In this document: piece after piece, positions 25,526 through 37,800 of the stretch
How the letters are laid out: each line of letters opens with the position of its first letter
Numbering within the stretch: the first letter of the stretch is position 1
From: Tachypleus tridentatus
Lineage: Eukaryota; Arthropoda; Merostomata; Xiphosura; Limulidae
Assembly: GCF_004210375.1 (NCBI RefSeq)
Contig: NC_134829.1
Span: forward strand, 26,552,034-26,616,033
Direction: 5' to 3'
Length of the DNA: 64,000 nucleotides
Made by a program: the position numbers and the translations under genes
The notes under the pieces: model-generated
The model's input: the letters and a program-made list of their open reading frames with translations, nothing else
Database searches by the model: none
What the model was told of the DNA's origin: nothing

Positions 25526-25914
25526 CAGCTCGTAAAGCAGTCCCACATGTATGCAAAAAGTTATATGTGCATTATACAACATTCCCATGAAACAGCTTTG
25601 CAGATCGAATCATCCTACAAGAAGTGATGACACCTAGAGTTGAACCGACACACGATATCCGTAGAATTTAGTATGTTTTTCGAATTAGATCTTCGACTTT
25701 AATTTTCCTAGTATGGTGACATACTTATCTCCTCCAGTAAAAACTGCGTTATTTTTACCACGATAAAGCCCATAAAGATACGATCATCAAATCTTTGTTT
25801 CGTGCTTTTATTACAACATATTGTTTTTAATTTCAGTGCTTACTATCCACGTTTTAACGTAATTGTTTTATTTCTGATTCGTTGCAAGAATATTTCGCAG
25901 ATGAATAAACAAGT

Positions 25915-26192
25915 TTTTGTTTGTTTGTTTTTGAATTTCGCGCAAAGCTACACGAGGGCTATCTGCAATAGCCGTCCATAATTTAACAGTGTAAAACTAG
26001 AGGGAAGTCAGCTAGTCATCACTACCCATCGCCAACTCTTAGGTTGCTCTTTTATCAACGAATAGTGGGATTGACCGTCACAGTATAACGCCCCCATGAC
26101 TGAAAGGGCGAGCATGTTTGATGTGAGGAGGATTCGAACCTGTGACTCTAAGATTACGAGTCGAGTGCCTTAACAACCTGGCCATGCCGGAC
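25915..26192 (-). mobile_element. Family 1 SINE
   Basis: Inverted complete copy: a (TTTG)n tail complement, TGAATTTCGCGCAAAGC, body with ATCAACGAATAGTGGGATTG, head ending TGGCCATGCCGG. Box B is weakened (GGATTCGAACCTG). Confidence 0.92.
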
Positions 26193-27064
26193 TAACAGGA
26201 AATTTATGATAGTGTACGTAGCAAACTGACAGTAATTAACAGTTTGTCATTTCTGTAAATACAATATGCTCTATTCGTTCTTTATTTCACTAACAAAATA
26301 TTTATCAGAATTCTTATTATGTCTTTTTTTATTCTCCTTGATTTCTGGTTATTATATATTGTTTATTATAGAGTTTGTTTGACATTGTTAGCTCAATATA
26401 ATTACTTATAATTCGAAATTTCTTTAGCTAGCTGAATCTTGTGAGATATTAAAAATACAACAGAAAATATCGCTAACAGCAAGACCACGAAACTGATGAG
26501 ACAATAGATTATCGTTATAAGTAAGAATAGTACAATAGATTAGCTATATTCGTTAATTGTGGTTTTCTAGTTCTGATGCATGTAGGTGGCTTGTTTTTAT
26601 TACGAGTTAATTTTAATACACCGCGTGCTAGATTCGACTTTCGAAACACCCTACAATTATCAGCATTTTTAACACATTTTTTTTGAAATTTTTATACATC
26701 GCACAAAAAATAAATCATTTATTGCAGGCAACCGTGTTAATTGTTGCTGAGGAAAATTAGGGTTTCCATACTATTATCGGATCACTTCTTTATATAGGGA
26801 AAAGTATAAAATTCAATCAACTTGTGGACCCCACCAGTAATTAATGGTATAAAAACAATATTATTTTGAGCGTTAACAAGTGGGTTATGTAAACCATAAC
26901 CCAATCGTCTTGTACTTATACTTCTGGTGTTCTTGATTTTACCTTCAGTCGTCTCAATATTTCTTACAAAGGAAAACTCAAAATTATAAAATCAAGTGAA
27001 AATCGATTCAGAATACGGAAAATAATAACAATCCTAAGATCTTACTTGTTTATTCATCGGCGGG
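26193..27064. other. Non-genic AT-rich stretch
   Basis: Nothing recognisable on either strand. Confidence 0.45.
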
Positions 27065-27293
27065 GCCCCGGCATGGCCAGGTGGGTTAAGGCGTTCGACT
27101 CTCCCTATCAGTCGTGGGGGCGTTGTAACGTGACGGTCAATTCCACTATTCGTTGGTAAAAGAGTAATCCAAGAGTTGGTGGTGGGTGGTGACGACTAAC
27201 TGCCTTCTGTCTAGTCTTGCACTGCTAAATTGGGGACGGCTAGCGCAGATAGTCCTCGAGTAGCTTTGCGCGAAATTCGAAAACAAAAAAAAA
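27065..27293 (+). mobile_element. Family 1 SINE with internal deletion of box B
   Basis: The head starts GCCCCGGCATGGCCAGGTGG. After GGCGTTCGACT it jumps to CTCCCTATCAGTCGTGGGGG, so the anticodon arm, box B and the following linker (roughly 60 bp) are missing. Body and tail are otherwise well preserved. The copy cannot carry an internal RNA polymerase III promoter. Confidence 0.9.
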
Positions 27294-28819
27294 TTCTTGT
27301 TTTTTGAACAACTTGACATCAAGTTATCAGTCCATGCAAAACTTAATATAAACATTTCTAAAAACGTCTTGTGGCCAATGAAAGTGCATTAAATGTTTTT
27401 TTAACTCTGTGATTTTTCATTAGCTTTGCCTCCGAGATATGTTCTTACAAAACGTTAATGTTTAATTGTAGAATCGAGAAGCAAAATGATAAGCAGAAAA
27501 CCAATGTTAACATTTTGTAAAATACATGTTGCAAGAATAATTTATTTTTTACACAAAATCACCTTAGAGACCATCACCTAGAATAGAACACTGGACTGTA
27601 GCGTTATAAATTAGTAAATCTACAGTATACATAAATAGGGTCGTGATGTATGAAATAAAAAAACTATTATAGTCGAATATTAATCTTGCAGTGCCATCTG
27701 TTAGATAACTATAGTATTATTCTTATTTTTATCGCAAAAGTTATCTTGAAAAATCTTTTATTGTATGTTTTACCGGCTTAAACCTGTAATTGCAACAAAT
27801 AACTTGGAACTTGTATTAATTGATCTGTTTTATAGATTGCTGTAGATGTTTATGGTGGAGCTATTAAGAATAATTGTATTTGTCAAACCTAAATTTAAAT
27901 ATAGATTCATTGTTTTAAGTTATCAGTAATAACTGTTGTTGTGGTATTAAATCGAGACTTCTCGCCACTGTTCCTTTTCTCGTCATTCTACGCAATACAT
28001 ACAATAAAGCAGGCATACATTTCCTGTTTAGCTTCCTCTCTGTATGTTCTCCAAGTGTATTCAGCCTCTTATCAATACACTTGAGCACCACATATATGAA
28101 GGTGTAAATCATAGGTTATATCTTATCTTCTACTCTGTAAAAACACCCTGACATTGTTACCAAAGTAATATCTTGCCACTGAAAAAGACTGCATTGCAGG
28201 ACTTTTAAAGCGCGAGGTCACATGCCGCATCTTAATCAAGATCAGACAGTCCACTAATAGATTATACGCTAGAGGAATGTTTAGAGAGAATTGCCTCGTT
28301 GTAGGCATTTTAAAAATTAAGGCTCAAATTGAAGATAAGACATCAGATAATTTGTTATCATGCTAAAAATAATGAATATGTTTGAATCGCTTGTATCATT
28401 TCTTTACTCATTAGCACGAGTTTAACGACGAAGTCTTCCATCTTACCTGTGAGATTTGTGTCGCGAAACTAAAATTATACATTCAAATTTTAAATTTCCA
28501 GACAGAGCCAATGATGTTGGCTTTAAGAGATTTTCATTACGAAGAAATAAAACGTTTGATGTACAAGAATTTATATCTTAATTAATGGCTTCTGTGAACG
28601 AGAAATGCCTTTCGTCGTTTTGTAGTGGATATCTCGTGTTGCTGAGAAAAAGAAAAATTGTCACATGGTCTTTTGTTTTGGTTAAGTACGGTGTTAAGAC
28701 TCGTATTAAAGATTTTTTCACTGGAATATATTAAAAACTAAAATAAAAACGAAACGGAGCGGGAAGAGCTATAACTTAGGACGATAAAAAACACACAAAC
28801 AAGAAACTTTTTTTATTTT
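27294..28819. other. Non-genic stretch
   Basis: Small minus-strand frames at 27915-28112 and 28123-28308 have no recognisable domain. No RNA gene seen. Confidence 0.4.
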
Positions 28820-28932
28820 GCTTGAAGTTAAACATAAAACTACACAACGGGCTATCCGTGCTTTGTACACCACGCAATTGAAACCCGGTTTCTAGTGTTT
28901 TAATTCAGCAGGCATTCCGCTGTGACATTGAG
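28820..28932 (-). mobile_element. Family 2 SINE remnant
   Basis: Inverse of family 2: CAACGGGCTATCCGTGC, CAATTGAAACCCGGTTTCTA, CATTCCGCTGTGACATTGAG. Decayed, with the anticodon region partly lost. Confidence 0.6.
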
Positions 28933-29020
28933 TCAAAACAGGAAAAGGAAGAAACACAATTATATATCATCACATTCACTGGCAGTGTAAAGGAGTACAC
29001 TGAACACACAATACTCGATC

Positions 29021-29150
29021 ACCCTGTGCCACAGCAGTATGTTTACGGACTGACAATACTAGAAACTGGGGGGGGTCGATATTTGTGGTAGACAGAACAC
29101 AGATAGCTCATTCTGTAGCTCTGTGCTTGATTCTGAACAAACAAACGATA
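29021..29150 (+). mobile_element. Family 2 SINE remnant
   Basis: CCCTGTGCCACAGCAGTATG, TTTACGGACTGACAATACTA, then the tail CACAGATAGCTCATTCTG and TAGCTCTGTGCTTGATTC. The tail is the same one found in the well-preserved copy at 57548-57671. Confidence 0.65.
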
Positions 29151-29599
29151 CATGTAAGCGCAATCCGTTAATGGGATTTCATTGATCTAATTTTAAAGGT
29201 TTGATTTCGCTTTCTAATAAAATTTAGTATTCCATCAAACACTGGTGACAAATAAAAGAAAACCAAACAAAATCTTTTTTTTTTTTTTTTTGCAGAAACT
29301 GTTATGTTTTTCTTCTTGATCACTAGATAGCAGCACGATAACTGTTTTTGAACGAACTTTTCATCATAAAAAGACGAACGCAACCACAATTCTTATGGTT
29401 TATTTTACGTTTGCGGAACGGTCGCTTTCAGAGCTGGAACAACAATAAGAAATAACAGTTGTAGAATTTTGCTGTAAAAGATAAACAGTAGTATCCAGAG
29501 AAAACCCACTTTCACGGCCGAGGCACCGAAAAGAATGCCCCGGCTATGCGCAGTGGAAGCTGGAAAGAAACAAATATGAAAAGTGGAACAAAATACTAA

Positions 29600-30480
29600 A
29601 GTAATTTGAAGGATAAGAAATATAAAAAAAATTCAAATATCTAGTAGTTAACATCTTGTTGATAATTTTTGTCAAACTATTTTTTGAGATTAGCAACATC
29701 TAGAGAGCCTACAGGAAATAAAAAACATTTAACTCAGCGACAAACAACTAGGTGGTTTGACAGCATATAAAAAACACAAGAAAAAAAATCCTTATCAATA
29801 ACTAAAAGTCATCCCACTACATGGCCTTCAAAACTCCTGATTCTCGTAGGGTAGTTGTAAAGACGAATCCGGTCCTTTCATATATTTTTAGCTTCCTAAT
29901 TGAACACTTACGTGAGTGTTATTAAGTTGAAAGGCAAATACGCGGCACAGCAAGAAAAAATGGGATTCTGTGATGAACCCTTTTAGGGATTTGAAAGTGT
30001 CCGAGATGAAGAAAAATAAACAAGTCATAATGAACATGTTAGTAAAACCCTCCAAATATTACTCCAGGGAAACTCTTCTAAATAATTTGTTTTCCCAAAA
30101 AACACACATTATTACACCCACAAGTATTAATTAAAGGAGTGAAGACAAGAAGCACCTGTACTTTTGTTGAGACATTTAACACTTCTATTGATAGTAGTCA
30201 AAAAATAAATTATAAAAAGGTTTGAGTCAAGGGCGACCCAGTAGTTGTTGTTGTCGTTCTTTGATTCTTCGGTTCACATCTTGGTGCTACAAGAAAAACC
30301 AAAATATACTCCAATTACGTTATAGGAATTACTCTAAGATTCTACAACTGGGTCTTACAAGAGTAGTCTAAAAACTGGGTGTGGATGATATTGACTTGCT
30401 GCCTCTTACTGGATATGAATTCACAATTTTGGACGGTTAGCTGTGTACGAAACTATAACAAGTGGTTTTATTAATAACCA
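29600..30480 (+). repeat. Proximal flank of the P450 tandem duplication
   Basis: Patches of this stretch recur near 54540-55500 in the same order. Examples are GTAGGGTAGTTGTAAAG with CATATAT at ~29848-29885 (54785-54830 in the other copy), CCAAATATT with CTCCAG and TTCTTCTAAAT at ~30050-30085, CGACCCAGTAGTTG at ~30233, and TTGTTTCTTACAAAACGAGA at ~30495. The matches are diverged but collinear and mark the upstream part of a tandem duplication offset by about 25 kb. An old SINE-like body lies at 30340-30450. Confidence 0.75.
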
Positions 30481-30541
30481 AATTAGTTCCCATTGTTTCT
30501 TACAAAACGAGACAATACTTTGCATCGTCTAATAGGCTTTT

Positions 30542-30817
30542 GGGTCCGGCATGGCCAAGCGTGTTAAGGCGTTCGACTTGTAATCCGAGGGTCGCGGGTA
30601 CGAATCCCGATCGCACCAAACATGCTCGCCCTTTCAGCCGTAGGGGCGTTATAAGTGTCGGTAAATCCCACTATTCGTTGGTAAAAGAGTAGCCCAAGAG
30701 TTGGTGGTGGGTGGTGATGACTAGCTGCCTTCCCCCTAGTCTTACACTGCTAAATTAGGGACGGCTAGCGCAGATAGCCCTCGAGTAGCTTTGCACGAAA
30801 TTAAAAAAAACAAAACA
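30542..30817 (+). mobile_element. Young family 1 SINE with a perfect 11-bp target-site duplication
   Basis: Near-consensus element: GGTCCGGCATGGCCAAGCG, box B with one change (GGGTACGAATCCC), intact body, A-rich tail. AATAGGCTTTT is present at 30531-30541 and 30818-30828. The matching position of the downstream duplicate (around 55490) has no SINE, so it inserted after the tandem duplication. Confidence 0.96.
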
Positions 30818-31205
30818 AATAGGCTTTTTTTTATTAAAGCATTACACGTTGCACTAGTGTGTGTGGTTTATAGCAAATGCTTAATTCGTGTATATATTTA
30901 TATTAGCAACAGAACTTTGCAAAAAAAAAACATACTAGTTGAAACGTCTGTTCAAATTCTGCTTTTTTATGAAGATAAATGGTAAGCGTTACATACTTAT
31001 GATTAGTATGCTAAGAAACCATTACATTCAGAAATTTTTTACTTAGAATAAATTACTTCCAAGAGAATTTGATAACTATGTAAAGTGAAATCAATTGTTT
31101 AAAGCAAGTAAGAATGAAGTGAAAAAAAAAAACGGATTTGTAAGTGGCGCCACTTTCGACGTTTATTTACAATGAGAAGATAATTACATTGGCCTTTATA
31201 TTGAG

Positions 31206-31211
31206 CACGTG
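31206..31211 (+). promoter_or_regulatory. Conserved CACGTG E-box upstream of P450 copy 1
   Basis: AGCACGTGAC here matches AGCACGTGAC at 55585-55593 upstream of copy 2, in a region whose surroundings have diverged considerably. CACGTG is the classical binding site of bHLH-type transcription factors. A regulatory role here is inference from conservation and position. Confidence 0.4.
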
Positions 31212-31322
31212 ACCAAACTGTGTAGCATTTCATGGACTATTACATGATTGATTTTACATACCAGCCTTGAGATCTTCACTGGATGTTTGGACACCACCAA
31301 GTGGCGTTGGATAGAATTAGAA
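31212..31322 (+). other. Predicted noncoding first exon of P450 copy 1 (3' end supported)
   Basis: The sequence GTTGGATAGAATTAGAA is followed by GTAAGAAT at 31323, a consensus splice donor. Copy 2 has CTGGGTAGAATAAGAG followed by GTAAGATT at 55706. In both copies the next acceptor lies a few bases before the ATG. A 5' untranslated exon spliced to the coding exon explains both signals. The transcription start is not visible to me, so the left boundary is arbitrary. Confidence 0.45.
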
Positions 31323-31447
31323 GTAAGAATAATGTGATATCAATTCTAATTTTGATATTTTGTAACATATTTTTTGTTTTTACAAATCAATAGAAAAAAA
31401 TAGAAATGTCAAAATCTTCTTACGTGTTATCGTGAATATTGTTTTAT

Positions 31448-31866
31448 GTAACAAACATATAAACAGTTCTTACTGAATGGGCAAGTTATGAAAGTCGTAA
31501 TAGAAGCACGAACAACTGGTATAATGATTCTGTGATAACTAAGTAACAATGTTCAGGGGTCGTCTACATAGTATATTTTAGTGTTAATGCTGACTATGAA
31601 CATCACAATTTAAACCAGATTCGCCGTCATTTTAAATACAACATTCAACACTTTGAAAAAACACTTTTGTTGTTTTTTCAGTGAAAGATGTTTTCCCAGA
31701 TATTGTCTAAACTACCTAATGACATGGGCTGGCTTCCCACGGCCCTTGTTGGTTTGTTGACCTTCATTGTGATAAGACACTTTGTGAAGAGAATGAAGTA
31801 TCCGCCAGGACCTTTCCCGTTACCCATTGTGGGCAATTTGTTGGGTAAGTGTCTTTTATCAATGTA
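31448..31866 (+). repeat. Near-identical block shared with P450 copy 2
   Basis: This block, made of the last part of the putative 5' intron, coding exon 1 and about 20 bp of intron 1, matches 56297-56713. The 230 bp before the splice acceptor differ at only three positions. Sequence on both sides of the block is far more diverged. Confidence 0.9.
31688..31844 (+). CDS. P450 copy 1, coding exon 1
   Basis: Starts at ATG 31688, six bases after an acceptor (TGTTTTTTCAG ending 31681). Encodes residues 1-52: a polar start, the membrane anchor TALVGLLTFIVIRHF, a basic KRMK stop-transfer and the PPGP hinge, ending VGNLL. The donor is GTAAGTG. The start is chosen because it gives the usual short luminal N-terminus plus anchor and is the same in copy 2. 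Confidence 0.95.
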
Positions 31867-34800
31867 GGTACACATTTATAAAGAAATAAAAATAATCATT
31901 GCTTTTCATTCCTCATTTTGGGTAATTCGTTATGGGTCATCTGCTATGTATAGATCAATGCTTCTCAACTGGGTGACTGGTTAAGTTAACCCATGGGTTA
32001 ATGAGATTAGAATCAGGTTAAATGATTATAATCAATTACACGACAAATTTAAGAACAAAGAGAAGTAATTAGTTGTTATTATTTATTCTAATTATAATCT
32101 GATTTATTTTATGATGTAGTCATTCTAGTTGTAGCTTGGTGTATAGTTAAATCAATATAAATAATTTTGGCTTTTCAATTCGGAACTTTCTTTTTCTCGA
32201 ACTGGAGATTGTGAAAAACCTATAGTGGTAAATAATACTGGAGAAGGTTGAGAAACATTGACATGGAGTATTATAAATTTGTACTCAATGATAAAAAATA
32301 TTTCACTCCTTATCGTGAGTAACCTGATACGTAACAAAGCGTAGTGTGGTAGGTAGTTATGAAAGATAAATTAGATTTCACTATTCGCCGGATATTTCAC
32401 TCCTGATTGATCCCTCATGTTCAATTAAGGTAAAGAAAAATTCATATTGGTGAAAAAAATCATTGCATAACTAAAACATTTAAAACTTTTCTTGGTTTCT
32501 GTAATTTTATTACGAGATTTATGTATTTAATCAGAGTTATAACCAGTGGAAAACGATTATAGACACTATGTGGTGTAAACCGACTAATATTTTAGTCACC
32601 TAAGCATGCATGTACATTTCTATTAACAAACCAACAGTGATAAACTTATTACAGCAGATGATCAGCAAATATTTGGCAAATACGCACATGTTCTGTGAGT
32701 TATATTTGTAAAGAAATAACAACAACTTAGAAACTATTTTTATTTGTATTAGAGTTGAGAGTAATTAGAATTTTAACAAAAGATTTTCAACGCATTCCCA
32801 AGTAAATAATTGTTATAATAGTACACCTTAGTAGGATTTGCATAGGTGCCGATATACTAACCTGAATACCTTATTATCTAATATATACAGATTCGACTTT
32901 TGGAAAATGTTTGGATTTACGCTACTTTAATTGTGGTCTAACAGCTAGCGCCAACACAACCAGTTCACGAACTTTAACTTCTTCAGGACGTTAGAGACGT
33001 TCTAGCTGATAAAACATACAAGGTTTCACCTTCATCTTCTTCTGTAAATGTACAATAAAACAAAATAATATTAAACTACTACTTTGAAATACAAGTTTAT
33101 TTTTTGTTTTTGAATTTCGCGCAAAGCTCCTCGAGGGTTATCTGCGCTATCCGTCCCTAATTTAGCAGTGTAAGACTAGAGGGAAGGCAGTTAGTCATCA
33201 CTACCCATAGCCAACTCTTGGGCTACTCTTTTACCAACGAATAATGGGATTGACCGTCACATTATAACGCCCCCACGGATGAAAGGGTGAGCATGTTTGG
33301 TGCGACGGGGATTCGAACCCGCGACCCTCAGATTAGGAGTCGAACACCTTAACCCACCTGGCCATGCCGGGCCTTATATATAAGTAAATACAAATTTTAA
33401 AGATTGTTATCAGATGTAAAGATGATTTGTGCAAAACGAACAAAAGGAAAAAAGGAGATGATAATGTTATACCTTGTGCAAATTCCTTCTTCACTCCACG
33501 ACCCTCCCATTATTGTAATTTCACAACGCAGGGGTGAGTGGGTGGAGGATGAATTTTCTCAGAGTATAACATTAGCACCTCTTTCTTGTTTTTGTTCTTT
33601 TTGTGCCAGACATTCCAACATCTAGGGCCCAACAGACGTTGGTAAAAGAGTTGTCTAAGAGTTGGAGGTGGGTGGTGATGACTAGCTGCCTTCCCTCCAG
33701 TCCTACACTGCTAAATTAGGAACGGCTAGCGCAGATAACCCTCGAGTAGCTTTGCGCAAAATTCAAAAAACAAAAACAAACAAAATATTCCAACATCAAA
33801 TTAAAATATTTTAGAATTCTTATTTAATTGCTTGTATATATGTTATAGGTGGCGCTAGCCTAGCTACTGTATATTTTCAGCAAATACAAAATGGCGTATT
33901 GTAGTGCAGCACGCTAACCTCGAAATCTCTGCCTTTTAGAACGTCTGTTTGGTTTAAATAAAACTAATAATATGAAAAATAAGAGCACAAAATGGGCGAA
34001 TTTCATTCTCCGTTTTCTTGCTCCTGACAAAAATTGGACGAACTTTAAAAGTAGTTTTGTGTATCAATGGTCAAGCGCTTTTGTTTGCGCGTGTTCTATA
34101 GCGTTGCCGTTCTCATACGCCATATACATATTGCCCCCCCCCCCAATATTTTCCCGTGCCGTATCTACATGGGCATCCACCACTGTTTCCCCAAATTAAG
34201 TTTGTGAAATCAATCCAAAATTCTCACATGCTACACATTGGCCGCCATTTTGTCCCTGTGCCATACCTACATGGAGATCCATCACTGTTTCCCCAAATTA
34301 ACTTTGTGAAATCAGTCCAAAAATTTGAGTTCAATGAAGCTATGAAGCTGATGAATCAAACTGTACACGTTGGTTTCTTCAGCACTGAGAATAAGTAACA
34401 ATACCTTGATAGTTTCTTCAGCACTGAGAATAACTAATAATACCTTGATAGTTTCTTCAGCACTGAGAATAACTAATAATACCTTGATAGTTTCTTCAGC
34501 ACTGAGAATAACTAATAATACCTTGATAGTTTCTTCAGCACTGAGAATAACTAATAATACCTTGATAGTTTCTTCAGCACTGAGAATAACTAATAATACC
34601 TTGATAGTTTCTTCAGCACTGAGAATAACTAATAATAGTTTCGTCCTCAATGACACATGGGTTAAACTGTCACTTTAGAGACTCTTATGGCTCAGGTATG
34701 GCCATCCCTATTATAGAACTACTGATAAGATGAAGGACAACCAGCAAGCACCATCCGCAGCATGTTATACAGCTTTTCATAAATGAATAACGAGATTGCC

Positions 34801-37800
34801 TGTCACGTGATGCTCACACAGATGACAATGTGATATGTGTTTAATGTCATATCGCTCTTCTGACCTTGGACATTCCCTTTCGCAGCTCAGCATGCTAAAC
34901 ACTAGGACTCGCCCACCCTATCAAGAACGTGTTCTGATTCTAGATAGATATATATATCAACATACCCCTATTTACGTGATAACAAACAAACAAACAACGA
35001 GAACTTTATTCTTGCCATTTAACAGTTTCAGTTTTGTTCATTTGTTGTTGTTACAATAAACATTTACACTCGTTAGTGTGTACCCAATGAAACAGACTAT
35101 CTTCAAGGTTGTTTATAAGTTACTCTTTTATCACTTATAGCTTCACCTTTTTTGTTGTGTGTGTGTATTAGGATTAGATTAGATACACTCACACATTCGT
35201 TTTAACAGTTCTGTCCTTGTACGAAGAACCTACCCGATTCTTGAAATACAGATCAGATGATAAGGCCAAACCCAAAGCAAAGAAAACAATTTCTATTTTG
35301 TTTGCTGTTTCTGAGATAAAAAATATATGCCGTGCTTGTACACAGATATCTATCTGATTGATCTCAGAACTGTAAAAAATAGTGAACTACCACTAAATTC
35401 TGATAATGCAATACAACTTCTTGTGTAAAACATGGACAGGTGTTATGAATGACAGAAACATTTTGCGCATGTGGCAACTTATTTATACGGTGTGGTTCAT
35501 CAGAGTCTATATCCAGCGAGAGACCCTAAACTTTCAAATAGACATATTTGATACTATCCCAGCATAATTTCGTGTTGTATACTCGCTAACGTAGGCATTT
35601 TAAGTGTATCGCGAGTTGTTGCAATAATACTGGATTACGTCACATTCGGTTGATCTAAAGATGGAGCAGCCATCTTGGATGATTCATACTCGTAATTATT
35701 ATTGCTTTATTGCGCTAAGACACGTCCTGGTATGTTGGGTAACCTCTTTATTAATAATTATTAATTCAACTGAAGCAATAAATCATATTAGGTCGTCTAA
35801 TTCATATTAATAATGATATAAATTGTTTAATATACAAGACTATTTAGTGTAAATTATTTGTAATGACGAGCACCCCATTTGAAATAAAAATGTATTCTAG
35901 AGATAGCTGGTATGGGTATTAAACTTTAATTAAAATAAACTACAGAACAACGTTTCATAGAACCGACACACAATTCAAAACAGAAATCGACAGAAAAATC
36001 ACCCATTATACATTTCTAGGGGCTCAGTACGTGAAACAAAACAAAAACTCAACATAATAAGAAACCAAATAAAGACAGCCATAAAACTATGTTCACCTGA
36101 TAAAATTAACGAAGAAATCTACCAAATAAAACAACACTTTATCAACAAAAACCGTTGGAAAAAATTATACACACACACCTAGACCAACAACACAGTCAAT
36201 AACAAACAAACAATAATAAATTCAGTAAACACTAAATTTATTCAAAAACCAGGTACAAAACTAAAGCCCATACTATGTAAAAACTACATTGACAAACATA
36301 ACGCCAACATCATTTATAAGACACAGTGCAACAATTACACGACTTCTATATCGGAGAAGGGCCCGGCATGGCCAAGCGCGTAAGGCGCGCGACTCGTAAT
36401 ACGAGGGTCGCGGGTTCGTGCCCGCGTCGCGCTAAACATGTTCGCCCTCCCAGCCGTGGGGGCGTTATAATGTGACGGTCAATCCCACTTTTCGTTGGTA
36501 AAAGAGTAGCCCAAGAGTTGGCGGTGGGTGGTGATGACTAGCTGCCTTCCCTCTAGTCTTACACTGCTAAATTAGGGACGTCTAGCACAGATAGCCCTCG
36601 AGTAGCTTTGTGCGAAATTCCAAAACAAACAAACAAACAAAACTATATCGGAGAAACAACCTGTTGGCATGACATCACCAGCGACAGCACTCACTAATTG
36701 TATGACAAATTTATAGTGATTGATCAAGAAATCGTGGAGAGGATCTTATGAAATCTTCATAAATTTAACTATTATGGACGAGCTGCTTCAAGAGAAATTT
36801 CTGATCACAGCTATAGAGAGTTTTCACGGATATGGATGGGTAAAACAGATAGCTGACTAGCTACTGTACTTCTGGAAGTCGATAATATTTATTGATGGAT
36901 GTCAACAGAACAGATAAAATGGGTAGAAGTCCTTCAAGTCTACGACCAGAGACCATATATATGTGGAGGCTGTCATGTCATGGTACGTCAGCAATACTTA
37001 CCTTGTGTTCATTAGAAGTCAAATTCCTTTCAGCCAATTACCTTCCATGATATACCACGATCGTGTTCATTAGAAGTCAAATTCCTTTCAGCCAATTACC
37101 TTCCATGATCGTGTTCATTATGATAAACACATTCTTTAGAGGGACAGAGGAACTTGGCGCACTTCCCAACCTATCACTGCATAAAAGGTACAACAGAGCC
37201 TCCTGCTTTTACCTCTGGATTCAAAAAGCCGAGATAAGAACTATGTTCAATAGTCTTAGGAACTGTACGATGGGAGCCTGCAACTAATCTGTTTACGTCC
37301 AGGTATTGCGAAACAACTTAATACAACAATCACCCACATATAGAGAACTTTATCAACATAATCCGTAATACAGACTAGGCTCCACCAGGTACAAGAGGAG
37401 GAAGTACCAGATGATGAACCGTTTGTTCCACGTCTTTACCATTACAACATATGTGTCTTGATAAATATCATTCTCCACGAAATAGCTCTGCTCACGTTGT
37501 TCCGGTATAGATTCTTACAAACTTTACGCTAATCAAATACATAGTTATGTATGTATAAAGAACTAAATGCAGTTTTATTGCTACACGATAGTTGTCTGTC
37601 ACATCCATACATTATTATCTAAACATTGTTCAATTGTATTAATTGAAGTTGAGCATTTGTTATTGAGAAACATAGGGCCTTGTTTTTGTGGGAAAAATCT
37701 AATGCCCAAAAGGTAATTACAATGCTATGCAATACTAATAATAAACAGTTACTTAGACTATCTTTCTTATATTCATGTAAAATACTAATAAGTGAAGAAA

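Noticed and set aside
30542-30620. True tRNA gene (threonine-like CGT anticodon)
   Set aside because: The tRNA-like head has mismatched stems, is followed by the constant SINE body and A-rich tail, and is repeated many times with target-site duplications.
34312-34678. Long periodic open frames on both strands over the 39-bp repeat
   Set aside because: Openness follows from a repeat length divisible by three; the region is inside a P450 intron and has no start context or flanking exon support.
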